From Oxalobacteraceae bacterium AB_14 (GTDB lineage Bacteria > Pseudomonadota > Gammaproteobacteria > Burkholderiales > Burkholderiaceae_D), in the NCBI GenBank assembly GCA_000381565.1, contig KB906724.1, forward strand, positions 1,212,350-1,276,349: a DNA stretch of 64,000 nucleotides, written 5' to 3'. Under the pieces are notes generated by a model. That model was not told where the DNA came from. It saw only the letters and a list, made by a program, of their open reading frames with translations, and did no database searches. The position numbers and the translations under genes were made by a program. Of the stretch, positions 26,551 through 36,186 are shown piece by piece. Position 1 is the first letter of the stretch. Each line of letters begins with the position of its first letter.

Positions 26551-27805
26551 CGTCCCCAGGATCGTCGAGGCGGTATGGCGGATGGAATCCGCCAAGATCA
26601 TCGCCGTGCTGGCGCGCATGCTGCGCGACGTCGGCCAGGCCGAGGAGCTGGCGCAGGACGCGCTGGTGATGGCGCTGGAGCGCTGGCCGCAAACCGGCGT
26701 GCCGGAGCAGCCGGCCGCGTGGCTGACCACGGTCGCCAAGAACCGCGCGCTGGACGTGCTGCGGCGCCGCCAGCTGCACCAGGACAAGGAAGCCGAGCTC
26801 ACCTACGAAATCGAAGGCGTGCTGCAGGACGCCGCCCCCAACCTCGACGCGGCCGTGGCCGACGCGCTGGAAAACGACATCGGCGACGACCTGCTGCGGC
26901 TGGTGTTCGTGGCCTGCCACCCGGTGCTGCCGACCGACGGCCGGGTGGCGCTGACCCTGCGCATGCTGGGCGGCCTGAGCACCGAGGAAATCGCCCGCGC
27001 CTTCCTGGTGCCGGAAGCGACGGTGGCGCAGCGCATCGTGCGCGCCAAGCGCACGCTGGCCGAGGCCAAGGTGCCGTTCGAGGCGCCGCGCGCGCACGAG
27101 CTGGTGGAGCGGCTGGCGTCGGTGCTGCAAGTGATCTACCTGATCTACAACGAAGGCTATTCCGCCAGCGCCGGCGCCGACTGGATGCGGCCGGCATTGT
27201 GCGAGGAAGCGCTGCGGCTGGGCCGCATCCTGGCCGAGCTGGCGCCGGACGAGCCGGAGGTGCACGGCCTGGTGGCGCTGATGGAGATCCAGTCCTCGCG
27301 CGCCCGCGCCCGCGTCGGGCCGAAGGGCGAGCCCATCCTGCTGCTCGAGCAGGACCGCGCGCGCTGGGACCAGCTGCTGATACGGCGCGGCCTGGCGGCG
27401 CTGGCGCGCGCCGAGCAAACCGGGCGCGGACTGGGCTCCTACGGCGTGCAGGCGGCGATCGCGGCCTGCCACGCGCGCGCGCGGCTGGCGGCCGACACCG
27501 ACTGGCAGCGCATCGCCGCGCTGTACGACGCGCTGGCGCAGCTGACGCCGTCGCCGGTGGTGGAGCTGAACCGCGCGGTGGCGCTGGCGATGGCCTTCGG
27601 GCCGGCGGCGGGCCTGGAAGTGGTGGATGGCTTGATGGATGTGGCGGCGCTGAAGAACTACCACCTGCTGCCCAGCGTGCGCGGCGACTTCCTGTCCAAG
27701 CTGGGACGGCATGACGAAGCGCGCCACGAATTCGAACGGGCCGCGCGGTTGACGCAGAACCAGCGCGAGCGCACTTTGCTGCTGGCGCGCGCCGCCGCCC
27801 AATAA
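26540..27805 (+). CDS. ECF42-type RNA polymerase sigma factor
   Basis: 421 residues from a GTG start. Region 2 (DVGQAEELAQDALVMALERW) and region 4 (LSTEEIARAFLVPEATVAQR) make up the first 180 residues; a long helical, TPR-like C-terminus (from about 190) follows, ending in PSPVVELNRAVALAM and ALKNYHLLPSVRGDFL. This C-terminal extension plus DGPF neighbours defines ECF group 42, which needs the extension for activity and has no anti-sigma factor. It probably drives its own cluster (24804-26550). Confidence 0.93.
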   Translation: MAADVPRIVEAVWRMESAKIIAVLARMLRDVGQAEELAQDALVMALERWPQTGVPEQPAAWLTTVAKNRALDVLRRRQLHQDKEAELTYEIEGVLQDAAPNLDAAVADALENDIGDDLLRLVFVACHPVLPTDGRVALTLRMLGGLSTEEIARAFLVPEATVAQRIVRAKRTLAEAKVPFEAPRAHELVERLASVLQVIYLIYNEGYSASAGADWMRPALCEEALRLGRILAELAPDEPEVHGLVALMEIQSSRARARVGPKGEPILLLEQDRARWDQLLIRRGLAALARAEQTGRGLGSYGVQAAIAACHARARLAADTDWQRIAALYDALAQLTPSPVVELNRAVALAMAFGPAAGLEVVDGLMDVAALKNYHLLPSVRGDFLSKLGRHDEARHEFERAARLTQNQRERTLLLARAAAQ

Positions 27806-27809
27806 AAAA

Positions 27810-27838
27810 AGCTGGCCCCCACGGGAGTAAAGGGCCAG
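27810..27838 (-). terminator. Terminator for the TonB receptor gene
   Basis: Stem GCTGGCCC / GGGCCAGC with a 13-base loop. Read on the minus strand it is followed by a T tract (the A run at 27803-27809). It sits 38 bases beyond the receptor stop and almost abuts the convergent sigma factor stop. Confidence 0.85.
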
Positions 27839-27875
27839 CAAACCTTGGTACAACAACCTCGTTACAGCCCTGCGA

Positions 27876-30554
27876 TTACAGTTTGGCGCGCAGACCCAGG
27901 TAGAAGGTGCGGCCGTTCGAGTAGAACGCGCGCGGCTGGTCGGGCGTTTCCGCGTACATCTTGATGGTGGTGTTGGTCAGGTTCAGCGCGTCGAAGGTGA
28001 TCGTCAGCTGTTCGTTGATCTTGTAGTTCAACGAGCCCGCCAGGTTGCCCGCGCCCTTCACGTGCTGGCTGGCGCCACGGTCCACGCCGGCCTTGTAGCT
28101 GGAGCGGTAGTTGTACGCCAGGCGGGCGCTGAACTTGGCGTCCTCGTAGAAGCCGGTGATGTTGTAGGTGCTCTTCGAGGAGTTCAGCAGCTCGCTGCCG
28201 TCGGCCAGCTTGCCATCGGCGTAGGTGTAGTTGGCCAGCACGCCGAAGCTGCTGAACAGCGGCTGCTGGTAGCTCAGCTCCACGCCCTTGTTCTTGCCGC
28301 TGGTGTTGAACGGCGACGTGATCTGGTACACGGTCTGCTTGTTCTGCTTGTTGTTGAAGTAGGTGCCGGAGGTGGTGCCTTGCGCCACCACCGACACCAG
28401 GTCCATGTAGAACAGGCCGGCCGACAGCGAGGATTTCGGCGCGAAGTACCATTCGGCGCTCACTTCCGCATTGTTGGAGCGCACCGGATCGAGCTTGGCG
28501 TTGCCGCCGCTGCCGCTGAGGGCGTCGTCGTTCAGCGAGACCGAGCCGCCCAGCGCGCTGTAGTCGGGACGCGACATCGCCCGTGCCACCGCCGCGCGCA
28601 CCACCAGGTCGCGGTCGACGTCGAACTTGATGTTCGCGCTCGGCAGCACGTCGTTGTAGGTGCGTTCGAACGCGGTCGGGGTGTACGGACCGAAGGCCGA
28701 GCCGGTGATCGGCGCGGAACCGCCGGCCAGGTTGACGATCGAGGTTTGTTTGGTGCGCACGGCGCGCACGCCGGCGTTGCCGCTCCAGCTGTCGCCGGCC
28801 AGGTTGGCCATGCCGTAGAGCGCGGTGGTTTTTTCATTGACCTTGAATTCATCGGTCCAGTTGTGGCGCACCACGAAGTCGAGCAGGCGGTTGCCCGGCA
28901 CCGCGCCCCAGGCGCCGAGCGCCGCGCCGTCGTAGCGGAAGTAGGCCGACGACAGCTTGCCGCCCAGGTTGGAGGCGAAGTCGCTTGGATACTGCTCGCC
29001 GTTCCAGGCCGGCCCAGGATTGCTGAAGCCCAGCGGACCCGGACGGGTTTCCAGCGGATGCTCGGCGCTGCGTTTGTGGTCGGTGAAGCGCGCGCCGAAC
29101 TTGATCGAATCGAGCACGCCTTCGCTGATGCGCAGGTCGCCGTCGAGCTGGGCGTAGTGTTCCTTGTCGATCGACTGCGCCTCGCCGCCGCCGGCCCAGG
29201 CGGTGCTGCCGGGCTTGGTGGTCACGCCGCCCGGATAGGAGACGTTGGCCGGACTCAGGCCGTTCAACTGGTAGCTCATGCCGCCGTTGACGTTGTTCTG
29301 GTAGTAGACGTCGCCGTGGTCCCAGCCTTCGCCGTGGGTCAGGCCGGCCTTGCCGCTGAAGGTCAGGTCCTGCGTGGCGCGGTAGCGGAAATTGAAGTCG
29401 GCGTAATAGGCTTCGCCGCCGGCGTCGGGACGGTAGATGTTGTCGACCTCGCCAGAATTGCTGGCGAAGGTGGCGCCGGTGACGGTGCCGCCCTTGGTGG
29501 TGACGCCGGTCGGCAGCAGGTTGTCGCGGTTGAAGGAGTTGGCCGGCGCCGCCAGCCAGTTGGTGTTCTGGTGCGGTGCGCTCAGCTTGGAGTAGAAGCC
29601 ATTGACGTCCAGGGTCAGTTCCTTCGATGGCTTGAACTCGACGTCGAAGGCGCCGCCTTCGCGTTTTTTCTTTTGCTCGAACAGCGAGGCGCCGATGAAG
29701 GTCGGCACGCTCAGGCCTGCCAGCGCCGGATTGGCCTTGGCGGCCGCGCTGTCCGCGCCCACCTTGGCGTAGCCGAGGATTTCCTGGCCGTCGCGGCGCA
29801 CGCTGGTTTTTTCGGAGAAGGCCTGCACCAGCACGCCAGCGGTGTTGCTGTCGTTCTTCCACGCGAACAGGCTGGAGAACTGCGGCTCGGTCTTGCTGGA
29901 CAAGTCGTTGTACACCGCCTGCACCGACGCTTCCAAGGTCAGCGCCTTCTTGAACTCCAGCGGACGGCGGGTGATGACGTCGATGGCGCCGGAGACGCCG
30001 CCTTCGACCAGGTCGGCGGTCTGCGATTTGTGCACCACGACCGAGCTGACCAGTTCGGACGGCAGCAGCGAGAAGCTGCTGGAACGGCCGACGTTGCCGC
30101 CGAACTGGTTCAGCACGAACCAGTCGCCGGTGCTGATGGCGTGGCCGTTGAACAGGGTTTGCTGCAGGGACGGGCTGGTGCCGCGCAGGCTGACGCGGTC
30201 GTTCTCGCCGAAGCCGCCTTCGCCGCCGGCCGACGACTGGATGTTCACGCCGGGCAGGCGCTGGATGGCGTCGGCGACGTTCTTGTCCGGCATCTTGCCG
30301 ATGTCTTCCGCGGTCACCACTTCGACCACCGAGTCGGCATTGCGTTTTTGCTTGAGCGACTGTTCCAGGGCGGCGCGTACGCCCGAGACAGTCACGATGG
30401 CGGCGGGGGCGTCGGCAGGCGGCGTCGCCTGTTGCGCCATGGCCGGCATTGCGCAGACGGCGGCGGCGATCATCATGCCGACTGCGGCGGCGATCGGTGT
30501 CAGGCCGGTGCGGGCCGAGTTGGTGGTGCTTGCTGCGTGCTGTCGAAACGTCAT
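27876..30554 (-). CDS. TonB-dependent receptor (oligosaccharide-type)
   Basis: 892 residues. A signal peptide (ends AMPAMAQ) precedes a plug domain: AALEQSLKQKRNADSVVEVV, AEDIGKMPDKNVADAIQRLP, GVNIQ, SLRGTSP. The 22-strand barrel ends in LGLRAKL, though the last residue is Leu rather than the usual Phe. The plug signature is that of the Xanthomonas/Caulobacter receptor class used for plant or chitin oligosaccharides. The start at 30554 is chosen because a GGAGA ribosome site precedes it; the 30662 extension is unlikely. It is divergent from a GntR gene with matching operator repeats. Ligand unknown. Confidence 0.92.
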   Translation of the reverse strand: MTFRQHAASTTNSARTGLTPIAAAVGMMIAAAVCAMPAMAQQATPPADAPAAIVTVSGVRAALEQSLKQKRNADSVVEVVTAEDIGKMPDKNVADAIQRLPGVNIQSSAGGEGGFGENDRVSLRGTSPSLQQTLFNGHAISTGDWFVLNQFGGNVGRSSSFSLLPSELVSSVVVHKSQTADLVEGGVSGAIDVITRRPLEFKKALTLEASVQAVYNDLSSKTEPQFSSLFAWKNDSNTAGVLVQAFSEKTSVRRDGQEILGYAKVGADSAAAKANPALAGLSVPTFIGASLFEQKKKREGGAFDVEFKPSKELTLDVNGFYSKLSAPHQNTNWLAAPANSFNRDNLLPTGVTTKGGTVTGATFASNSGEVDNIYRPDAGGEAYYADFNFRYRATQDLTFSGKAGLTHGEGWDHGDVYYQNNVNGGMSYQLNGLSPANVSYPGGVTTKPGSTAWAGGGEAQSIDKEHYAQLDGDLRISEGVLDSIKFGARFTDHKRSAEHPLETRPGPLGFSNPGPAWNGEQYPSDFASNLGGKLSSAYFRYDGAALGAWGAVPGNRLLDFVVRHNWTDEFKVNEKTTALYGMANLAGDSWSGNAGVRAVRTKQTSIVNLAGGSAPITGSAFGPYTPTAFERTYNDVLPSANIKFDVDRDLVVRAAVARAMSRPDYSALGGSVSLNDDALSGSGGNAKLDPVRSNNAEVSAEWYFAPKSSLSAGLFYMDLVSVVAQGTTSGTYFNNKQNKQTVYQITSPFNTSGKNKGVELSYQQPLFSSFGVLANYTYADGKLADGSELLNSSKSTYNITGFYEDAKFSARLAYNYRSSYKAGVDRGASQHVKGAGNLAGSLNYKINEQLTITFDALNLTNTTIKMYAETPDQPRAFYSNGRTFYLGLRAKL

Positions 30555-30679
30555 TGCAAATCTCCAAAATTGCCCAGGACGGGCCTGTTCACTTCTTGTG
30601 ATGATGAATCTCTCGCAAGATTCCCCCTTGCAAACCAAACAACCAAACCAGTTCGATGCCAATATACTGTAAACAATGA

Positions 30680-30695
30680 TACCAAAGCGCTACCA
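30680..30695 (-). promoter_or_regulatory. Candidate GntR operator, TonB receptor side
   Basis: On the minus strand TGGTA-N6-TGGTA, with repeats 11 bases apart. The same spacing and core recur in the opposite orientation at 30801-30819 in front of the GntR gene. Confidence 0.6.
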
Positions 30696-30800
30696 GTTGT
30701 GAAAAATTGCGAGGTTGTGGTGTTTTTTAGACAAAATATCGCTTAATATTCACCTGTTTGGTGCGAAATGTTAAAAATACTTCAAGACGACCGTCAATTT

Positions 30801-30819
30801 TTGGTACTTAATTGGTACT
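30801..30819 (+). promoter_or_regulatory. Candidate GntR operator, regulator side
   Basis: TTGGTACT occurs at 30801-30808 and 30812-30819, a direct repeat with 11-base spacing. It is 23 bases upstream of the GntR start, a position suited to autorepression. Confidence 0.6.
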
Positions 30820-30841
30820 ATTGCATGGCAAAGGGAATCGT

Positions 30842-31585
30842 ATGGTGACATTGACCAACATCATGAAAGTGCTCAGCGACACCAGCAGCCTGCCGCTGTA
30901 TCACCAGCTACAGCGCGCCTTGCGCGAGGCCATCGCCCAGCGCGTGCTGCTGCCGGACGACGCCCTGCCGCCGGAGCGCAAGCTGGCCAGCGATTTGAAC
31001 GTATCGCGGCTGACGGTGCGCAAGGCGCTCGACGGGCTGGTGGCGGAAGGCTTGCTGGTGCGGCGTCCCGGCTCGGGCAACTTCATCAATCACAGCCGCA
31101 TCGAGCAGAATTTTTCCAAGCTCAGTTCATTTTCGGAGGACATGCGGGCGCGCGGCCGGCGGTCCAGCAGTACCTGGCTGGACCGTAGCGCCGGCGGCGC
31201 CAGCAGCGAGGAGGCGGCGCGGCTGCGCCTCAGTCCGGGCGACCGGGTGTTCCGCTTCCACCGCATCCGCCACGCCGACGGCACGCCGATGTGCGTGGAA
31301 TACGCCACCGTGCCGGCCGACTGCCTGCCGTCGCCGGAGTCGGTGGATAAATCGATGTACGAGGCGCTGAACCGCTGCGGCAACCGGCCGGTGCGGGCCT
31401 TGCAGCGGCTCTCGGCCCTGCTGTTGAGCGCGGAACAGGCGCGCCTGCTGGAGGCGCGCGAGGCGGATGCGGGGCTGGCCGTCGAACGGCTGGGTTTCCT
31501 GTCCGACGGCCGGGTGGTGGAGTTTTGCCGCTCGTATTTCCGCGGCGATGCCTACGACTTCGTCGCGGAGCTCAGCTCGGTCTGA
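30842..31585 (+). CDS. GntR/HutC-family transcriptional regulator with UTRA domain
   Basis: 247 residues. The winged-helix GntR domain spans about 20-85 (LPPERKLASDLNVSRLTVRKAL, then GLLVRRPGSGNFI), and the UTRA ligand domain fills the rest. HutC/UTRA regulators usually sense a sugar phosphate or small metabolite. It is divergent from a TonB receptor, with TGGTA-N6-TGGTA repeats in both promoters, so the receptor is the likely target. Met at 30863 is an alternative start. The end overlaps the convergent hydrolase gene by 34 bases. Confidence 0.9.
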   Translation: MVTLTNIMKVLSDTSSLPLYHQLQRALREAIAQRVLLPDDALPPERKLASDLNVSRLTVRKALDGLVAEGLLVRRPGSGNFINHSRIEQNFSKLSSFSEDMRARGRRSSSTWLDRSAGGASSEEAARLRLSPGDRVFRFHRIRHADGTPMCVEYATVPADCLPSPESVDKSMYEALNRCGNRPVRALQRLSALLLSAEQARLLEAREADAGLAVERLGFLSDGRVVEFCRSYFRGDAYDFVAELSSV

Positions 31586-32430
31586 AACCAGGCCAGCGCG
31601 TCTTCCCACAGCGGCTGCGCCCTGGCCCTGAAGTAGCCCATGTGGCCGATGGCGCCGATGCCGGCGCGGGCCGGGTCGATGGTCACGCGGGTGACGCGGG
31701 CGTTGCGGTAGCCGGCCATGAAGGCGTCGCGCGAGGAGGGGCCGGCCCACAGGTCGTCCAGCGAGTTGATCGCCAGCACCGGCGTGCGCACCCGGTCGTA
31801 GCTGCCGCGGATGCCCGTCATCTTGGGATCGTCGAAGAAGTAGTGCGGGTAGCGGCACCAGTTTTTCCATTGCCGGTATACACTGAGCGGCAAGTCTTCG
31901 CCCATGCCCAGCTTGCTCCACGCCAGATAGCCGTGCCAGCCCGTCAGCAGCGGGCCGAGCACATTCCAGGTGAACCAGACCTTGGCCCGTTCCAGCGGCG
32001 GCATCCAGCCGTGCCAGCCGGCGCTGGTGCCGAACAGATAGCTGGCGGCGATCTTGTGCTGGTTGGGCAGCAGCCCGAGCGCGTGGCCGCCATACGAGTG
32101 GCCGACCAGCAGCAGCGGCACGTTGTCGCTGGCCATGTGCTCGACGGCGGCGGCCAGGTCGAGCCGGCCCCAGTCCAGGAAATCCACGGCGTAGCCCTTC
32201 AGGGTGGCCGGCTTGGACAGGCCGATGCCGCGATAGTCCAGGGTCAGCACGCGGTAGCCGCGCGCGGCGGCGAACTCGGCGAAGCGGCGGTAATAGCCTT
32301 GCGGCACGCCGGTGGCGTTGGCCACGACCAGGTGGGCCAGCGTGGCGCCGGCGGCGGGGTAGAGCGTGGCGGCCAGGGGGTAGCCGTCGGCCGCGTGGAG
32401 GGTGAGCTGCTCAGTTGCTTGCTTGGTCAT
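31552..32430 (-). CDS. Alpha/beta hydrolase
   Basis: 292 residues. The oxyanion region is LVVANATGVPQGYYRRF, the Ser nucleophile elbow is LLVGHSYGGHAL, and IGHMGYFR holds the catalytic His. It resembles the UCP037442-type cytoplasmic hydrolases of proteobacteria; substrate unknown. The start at 32430 overlaps the TetR gene's end by 20 bases, so both are one operon controlled by the TetR protein. Confidence 0.85.
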   Translation of the reverse strand: MTKQATEQLTLHAADGYPLAATLYPAAGATLAHLVVANATGVPQGYYRRFAEFAAARGYRVLTLDYRGIGLSKPATLKGYAVDFLDWGRLDLAAAVEHMASDNVPLLLVGHSYGGHALGLLPNQHKIAASYLFGTSAGWHGWMPPLERAKVWFTWNVLGPLLTGWHGYLAWSKLGMGEDLPLSVYRQWKNWCRYPHYFFDDPKMTGIRGSYDRVRTPVLAINSLDDLWAGPSSRDAFMAGYRNARVTRVTIDPARAGIGAIGHMGYFRARAQPLWEDALAWFQTELSSATKS

Positions 32431-33007
32431 TGCGGGGTCCTTGTAGTTGGGCGCGCAGCAGCGGGAACAGGGTGGCGCCCACCAGTTCCATCGGCGCCAC
32501 GCTGCCGGCCACGCGCGCTTGCAGCAGCGCGCCTTCATAGGCGGCCACGATCAGCGCGGCCAGGCCGGCGGCGTTGGCGATCCTGCCCGAGGCTTCGAAG
32601 GCGAGCGCCAGGCGGGCGCGGATGGCGGCAAAGCCGGCGGCCAGCGCCTGGCGGATGGCGACGTCCTGCGCCGACGATTCCAGCGCCACCGTGGCCAGCG
32701 GACAGCCGCGCTGGAAGCCGCTGGCGGCCAGTCCCTGCTGGGCGCGGGCGATCCACAGCTGCAGCGCCGCCACCGGATCGGCGCCGGGCAGCAGTTTGTC
32801 GAGCAGGGCGCACAGATCGGCCACCTGCTGTTCGATGGCCGCCACCGCCAGCTCGGTCTTGCCGCCGGGGAAGTGGTGGTACAGGCCGCCCTTGGGCGTG
32901 GCGGCGGCGGCCAGGATTTCGCTCAGGCCGACGCCGTGCAAGCCCTTGTGCTGCAAGGCGTTGCCCATGGCGCGGATCAGCCGGTCTCGGGTAGGTGGTG
33001 TGGTCAT
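32411..33007 (-). CDS. TetR-family transcriptional regulator
   Basis: 198 residues. The N-terminal HTH is RLIRAMGNALQHKGLHGVGL then SEILAAAATPKGGLYHHFPG; the C-terminal part (CALLDKLLPG...) matches the LmrA/YxaF-like TetR ligand domain. It starts a two-gene operon with the hydrolase. A near-perfect palindrome at 33019-33036 lies just upstream of the ATG, consistent with autorepression. Confidence 0.92.
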   Translation of the reverse strand: MTTPPTRDRLIRAMGNALQHKGLHGVGLSEILAAAATPKGGLYHHFPGGKTELAVAAIEQQVADLCALLDKLLPGADPVAALQLWIARAQQGLAASGFQRGCPLATVALESSAQDVAIRQALAAGFAAIRARLALAFEASGRIANAAGLAALIVAAYEGALLQARVAGSVAPMELVGATLFPLLRAQLQGPRNDQASN

Positions 33008-33018
33008 CGGTGTACTGT

Positions 33019-33036
33019 ACAGACCGGTCGGTCTGT
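33019..33036. promoter_or_regulatory. TetR-type operator
   Basis: ACAGACCGGTCGGTCTGT, a palindrome with a small central asymmetry, 12 bases upstream of the TetR ATG. It has the GACCGGTC core commonly bound by TetR/LmrA-like repressors. Confidence 0.7.
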
Positions 33037-33057
33037 TGGCAAGCAAAAAAAATAGTT

Positions 33058-33136
33058 GTCGTTCCCGCGCCAGCGGGAACCCACAGGCCGGGTACCTGCC
33101 GGCTCGGTATGGATACCCGCCTGCGCGGGTATGACG
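33058..33136. repeat. REP-like double hairpin, copy 2
   Basis: GTTCCCGCGCCAGCGGGAAC and ATACCCGCCTGCGCGGGTAT, about 35 bases apart, in inverted orientation. It lies between the TetR promoter and the msrC stop. Confidence 0.8.
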
Positions 33137-33138
33137 TG

Positions 33139-33645
33139 TCAGGCCAGCGTGGCTTCGAGGATCTTGACCAGGGCTTCGATGCCGTCGGCGTCGGTCTGGT
33201 CGAAACGGTTCGGCAGCGGGCTGTCGAGGTCGAACACGCCGACGATCTCGCCGTCCACGCCGCGCACCGGCACCACCAGCTCGGAACGCGAGTTGACGTC
33301 GCAGGCGATGTGGCCGGGGAAGGCGTGCACGTCCGCCACGACGATGGACTTGCCTTCGACCACGGTGGTGCCGCAGACGCCGCGCCCCTTCTTGATGCGG
33401 ATGCAGGCCGGCTTGCCCTGGAACGGTCCCAGCACCAGCTCGTCGTCCCTGAGGAAGTAAAAACCGGCCCAGTTCAGGCCCGGCATGCTGTTGAATACCA
33501 GCGAGCTGAAGTTGGCGGTGTTGGCGATCAGGTCGCTTTCGCCGTGGACCAGGCCGGTCAGCTGCGGGCGCAGGTCGTCGAACATGGCCAACTTGGCTTC
33601 GGGAGTGTCGGTGCCGTAGGCGGTGTCGCTGAGGGTGAAAGTCAT
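33139..33645 (-). CDS. msrC: Free methionine-(R)-sulfoxide reductase (GAF domain)
   Basis: 168 residues, one GAF domain. The three redox cysteines of fRMsr are present: C81 (GKPACIRIKKG), C91 (GRGVCGTTV) and C115 (GHIACDVNSRSELVVP), matching C84/C94/C118 of E. coli. It reduces free Met-R-sulfoxide in the cytoplasm. Start and length are normal for the family. Confidence 0.93.
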   Translation of the reverse strand: MTFTLSDTAYGTDTPEAKLAMFDDLRPQLTGLVHGESDLIANTANFSSLVFNSMPGLNWAGFYFLRDDELVLGPFQGKPACIRIKKGRGVCGTTVVEGKSIVVADVHAFPGHIACDVNSRSELVVPVRGVDGEIVGVFDLDSPLPNRFDQTDADGIEALVKILEATLA

Positions 33646-33723
33646 GATGATCTTTTAAGAAAAATTTTCCAGGACGATATGGTAGCCGATATTGTGGCAA
33701 TTTCGGCGCAGGCGCGCTGCCGC

Positions 33724-34614
33724 TCAGCCCAAGGTTGCGCTCGCCAGCCGGCGCAGCAGGGCGGCGGCCGGATGGCCTTCGGCGACGATCAGGCCCAGGC
33801 CGGCGGCCAGTTCGTCGCCCTCCTTCAGCTTGCGGTAGGACACGCCGCTGCGGCTGACCGCTGCGAACGAGGCCGGCAACAGCGCCATGCCCTTGCCAGC
33901 CGCGACGTCGCTCAGCAGCACGTGATGGTCGTGCGGCTCCAGCAGGAAGCGCGGCGCGAAGCCGTGCTTGCGGAACACCGCGTGGCTGTGGTCGAAGAAG
34001 GCCGGCTGGCGGGCCCGCTCGAACCAGTACACCGGCTGGTCTCGCAGGTCGGCCAGCGCCAGGCTGCGGCGCTTGGCCAGCGGATGGCGGCTCGACAGCG
34101 CCACCAGGGTCGGCTGTTTTCCAAGTTGCAGCACCGGCAGCTCGAAGGTCTTGGTCGGCAGCGCGATGATGGCCGCGTCCAGCCGCCGCGCACGCAGCCG
34201 CGCCACCAGCCGCGGCGAGGCGTCGAACACGGTGTCGAGCGCCGCCCCGGCGCCACTGCCGAGTTCTGCCGAGACGCCGTCGGTGAAAGCGCGGTACAGG
34301 TCGGTCTCCATCGACGACGTCATGCCCAGCCGCAGCCGCGCGGCGGGCTGGCGTGTTTGCAGCGCCTGCTCGGCTTCGTCCAGCAGCGCCAGGATGCGCA
34401 GCGCGCGCGGCAGCAGCTCGGCGGCGGCCGGCGTCAGCGCCACGTGCTGGGTGTCGCGCTCGAACAGCTGGACGCCGAGGCGCTCTTCCATCTGCCGCAC
34501 CGCGCGGCTCAACGGCGGCTGCGTCATGTGCAGCTGCTCGGCGGCCTGGCGGAAGTTCAGGCATTGCGCGACGGCGACGAACATCTGCAAGGCGTTGGTA
34601 TCGAGTCTTCTCAT
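33724..34614 (-). CDS. LysR-family transcriptional regulator
   Basis: 296 residues. The N-terminal winged HTH is NALQMFVAVAQCLNFRQAAE then QLHMTQPPLSRAVRQMEERL, and the periplasmic-binding-like ligand domain follows. It is divergent from the aldo/keto reductase, with a perfect palindrome at 34614-34632 that overlaps its own start codon, so self-repression and control of the reductase are likely. Inducer unknown. Confidence 0.92.
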   Translation of the reverse strand: MRRLDTNALQMFVAVAQCLNFRQAAEQLHMTQPPLSRAVRQMEERLGVQLFERDTQHVALTPAAAELLPRALRILALLDEAEQALQTRQPAARLRLGMTSSMETDLYRAFTDGVSAELGSGAGAALDTVFDASPRLVARLRARRLDAAIIALPTKTFELPVLQLGKQPTLVALSSRHPLAKRRSLALADLRDQPVYWFERARQPAFFDHSHAVFRKHGFAPRFLLEPHDHHVLLSDVAAGKGMALLPASFAAVSRSGVSYRKLKEGDELAAGLGLIVAEGHPAAALLRRLASATLG

Positions 34615-34632
34615 GATACTGAAAAGGTATCA
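34614..34632. promoter_or_regulatory. LysR-type operator
   Basis: TGATAC-N7-GTATCA, a perfect inverted repeat containing the T-N11-A pattern of LysR boxes. It overlaps the first base of the LysR ATG and lies 72 bases upstream of the reductase start. Confidence 0.65.
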
Positions 34633-34703
34633 CGATTTTGCACATTCCGCCTGCCGCGCACAGTGGCTAGACTCGCCCCCATAGACCAACAACGGAGTTC
34701 AGC

Positions 34704-35657
<954 letters not shown>

Positions 35658-35808
35658 TGAGCGACTCCTAGCCGTTTTCCGAAACACTCCTACGTTCGTT
35701 GTAGGCAGCCTCCGATGGCGCGCGCGCGCGGCTCGCGCTACTCTTGGAGGCAGTGCGCTGCGGCCCACGCGCCGCGCGCGTTTGTTGACCATCGAAAACG
35801 GATAACAT

Positions 35809-36015
35809 ATGTCGACCAGAAAAAAAAGCGCCGTCTTGCCGCGTCAGGGGAAACCGAGAATATCGTCCAACGGAGAAAAAGCAGTGCCATACGGGCCGCC
35901 AAGGCTGTCGCCGGAGATCCAGGCCATGCTGATGGTGGGCGAGGAGCAGGTCATCATCAATCAGGAGGTGAACGACAAGCTGTGCCTCATGACGGAATTC
36001 ATCGATTGCGTCTGA
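35809..36015 (+). CDS. Small hypothetical protein
   Basis: 68 residues starting MSTRKKSAVLP, basic at the N-terminus, with a helical middle (SPEIQAMLMVGEEQVIINQE). No signal peptide or known domain. A clear Shine-Dalgarno is absent. The preceding 150 bases contain a CCTAC/GTAGG hairpin and an alternating GC run (35718-35731), nothing else recognised. May be real but is not certain. Confidence 0.4.
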   Translation: MSTRKKSAVLPRQGKPRISSNGEKAVPYGPPRLSPEIQAMLMVGEEQVIINQEVNDKLCLMTEFIDCV

Positions 36016-36186
36016 ACCGGCGCCGTGGTGAGGGACATTCGGTTAGGCATACCAACTGGTACAAGGAATGGTCCTACGTCGCTGCCTGCAAGCGTCCTAT
36101 ATTGTGCGGCTGGGTCGTGCACTACGATGGCTACTCCTGTGTAGCAAGCAGGATCAGTTAGCGGTAGTTTTTACGAGGAGACCATC

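Noticed and set aside
28062..30746. 894-residue plus-strand frame opposite the TonB receptor
   Set aside because: The reverse frame has the complete plug and barrel signatures.
35718..35731. Alternating GC run as Z-DNA or regulatory element
   Set aside because: Expected in a genome this GC-rich; no supporting gene context.
35715..36161. 148-residue plus-strand frame around 35.9 kb
   Set aside because: It overlaps the small 35809 gene in another frame and runs into non-coding sequence; no domain.
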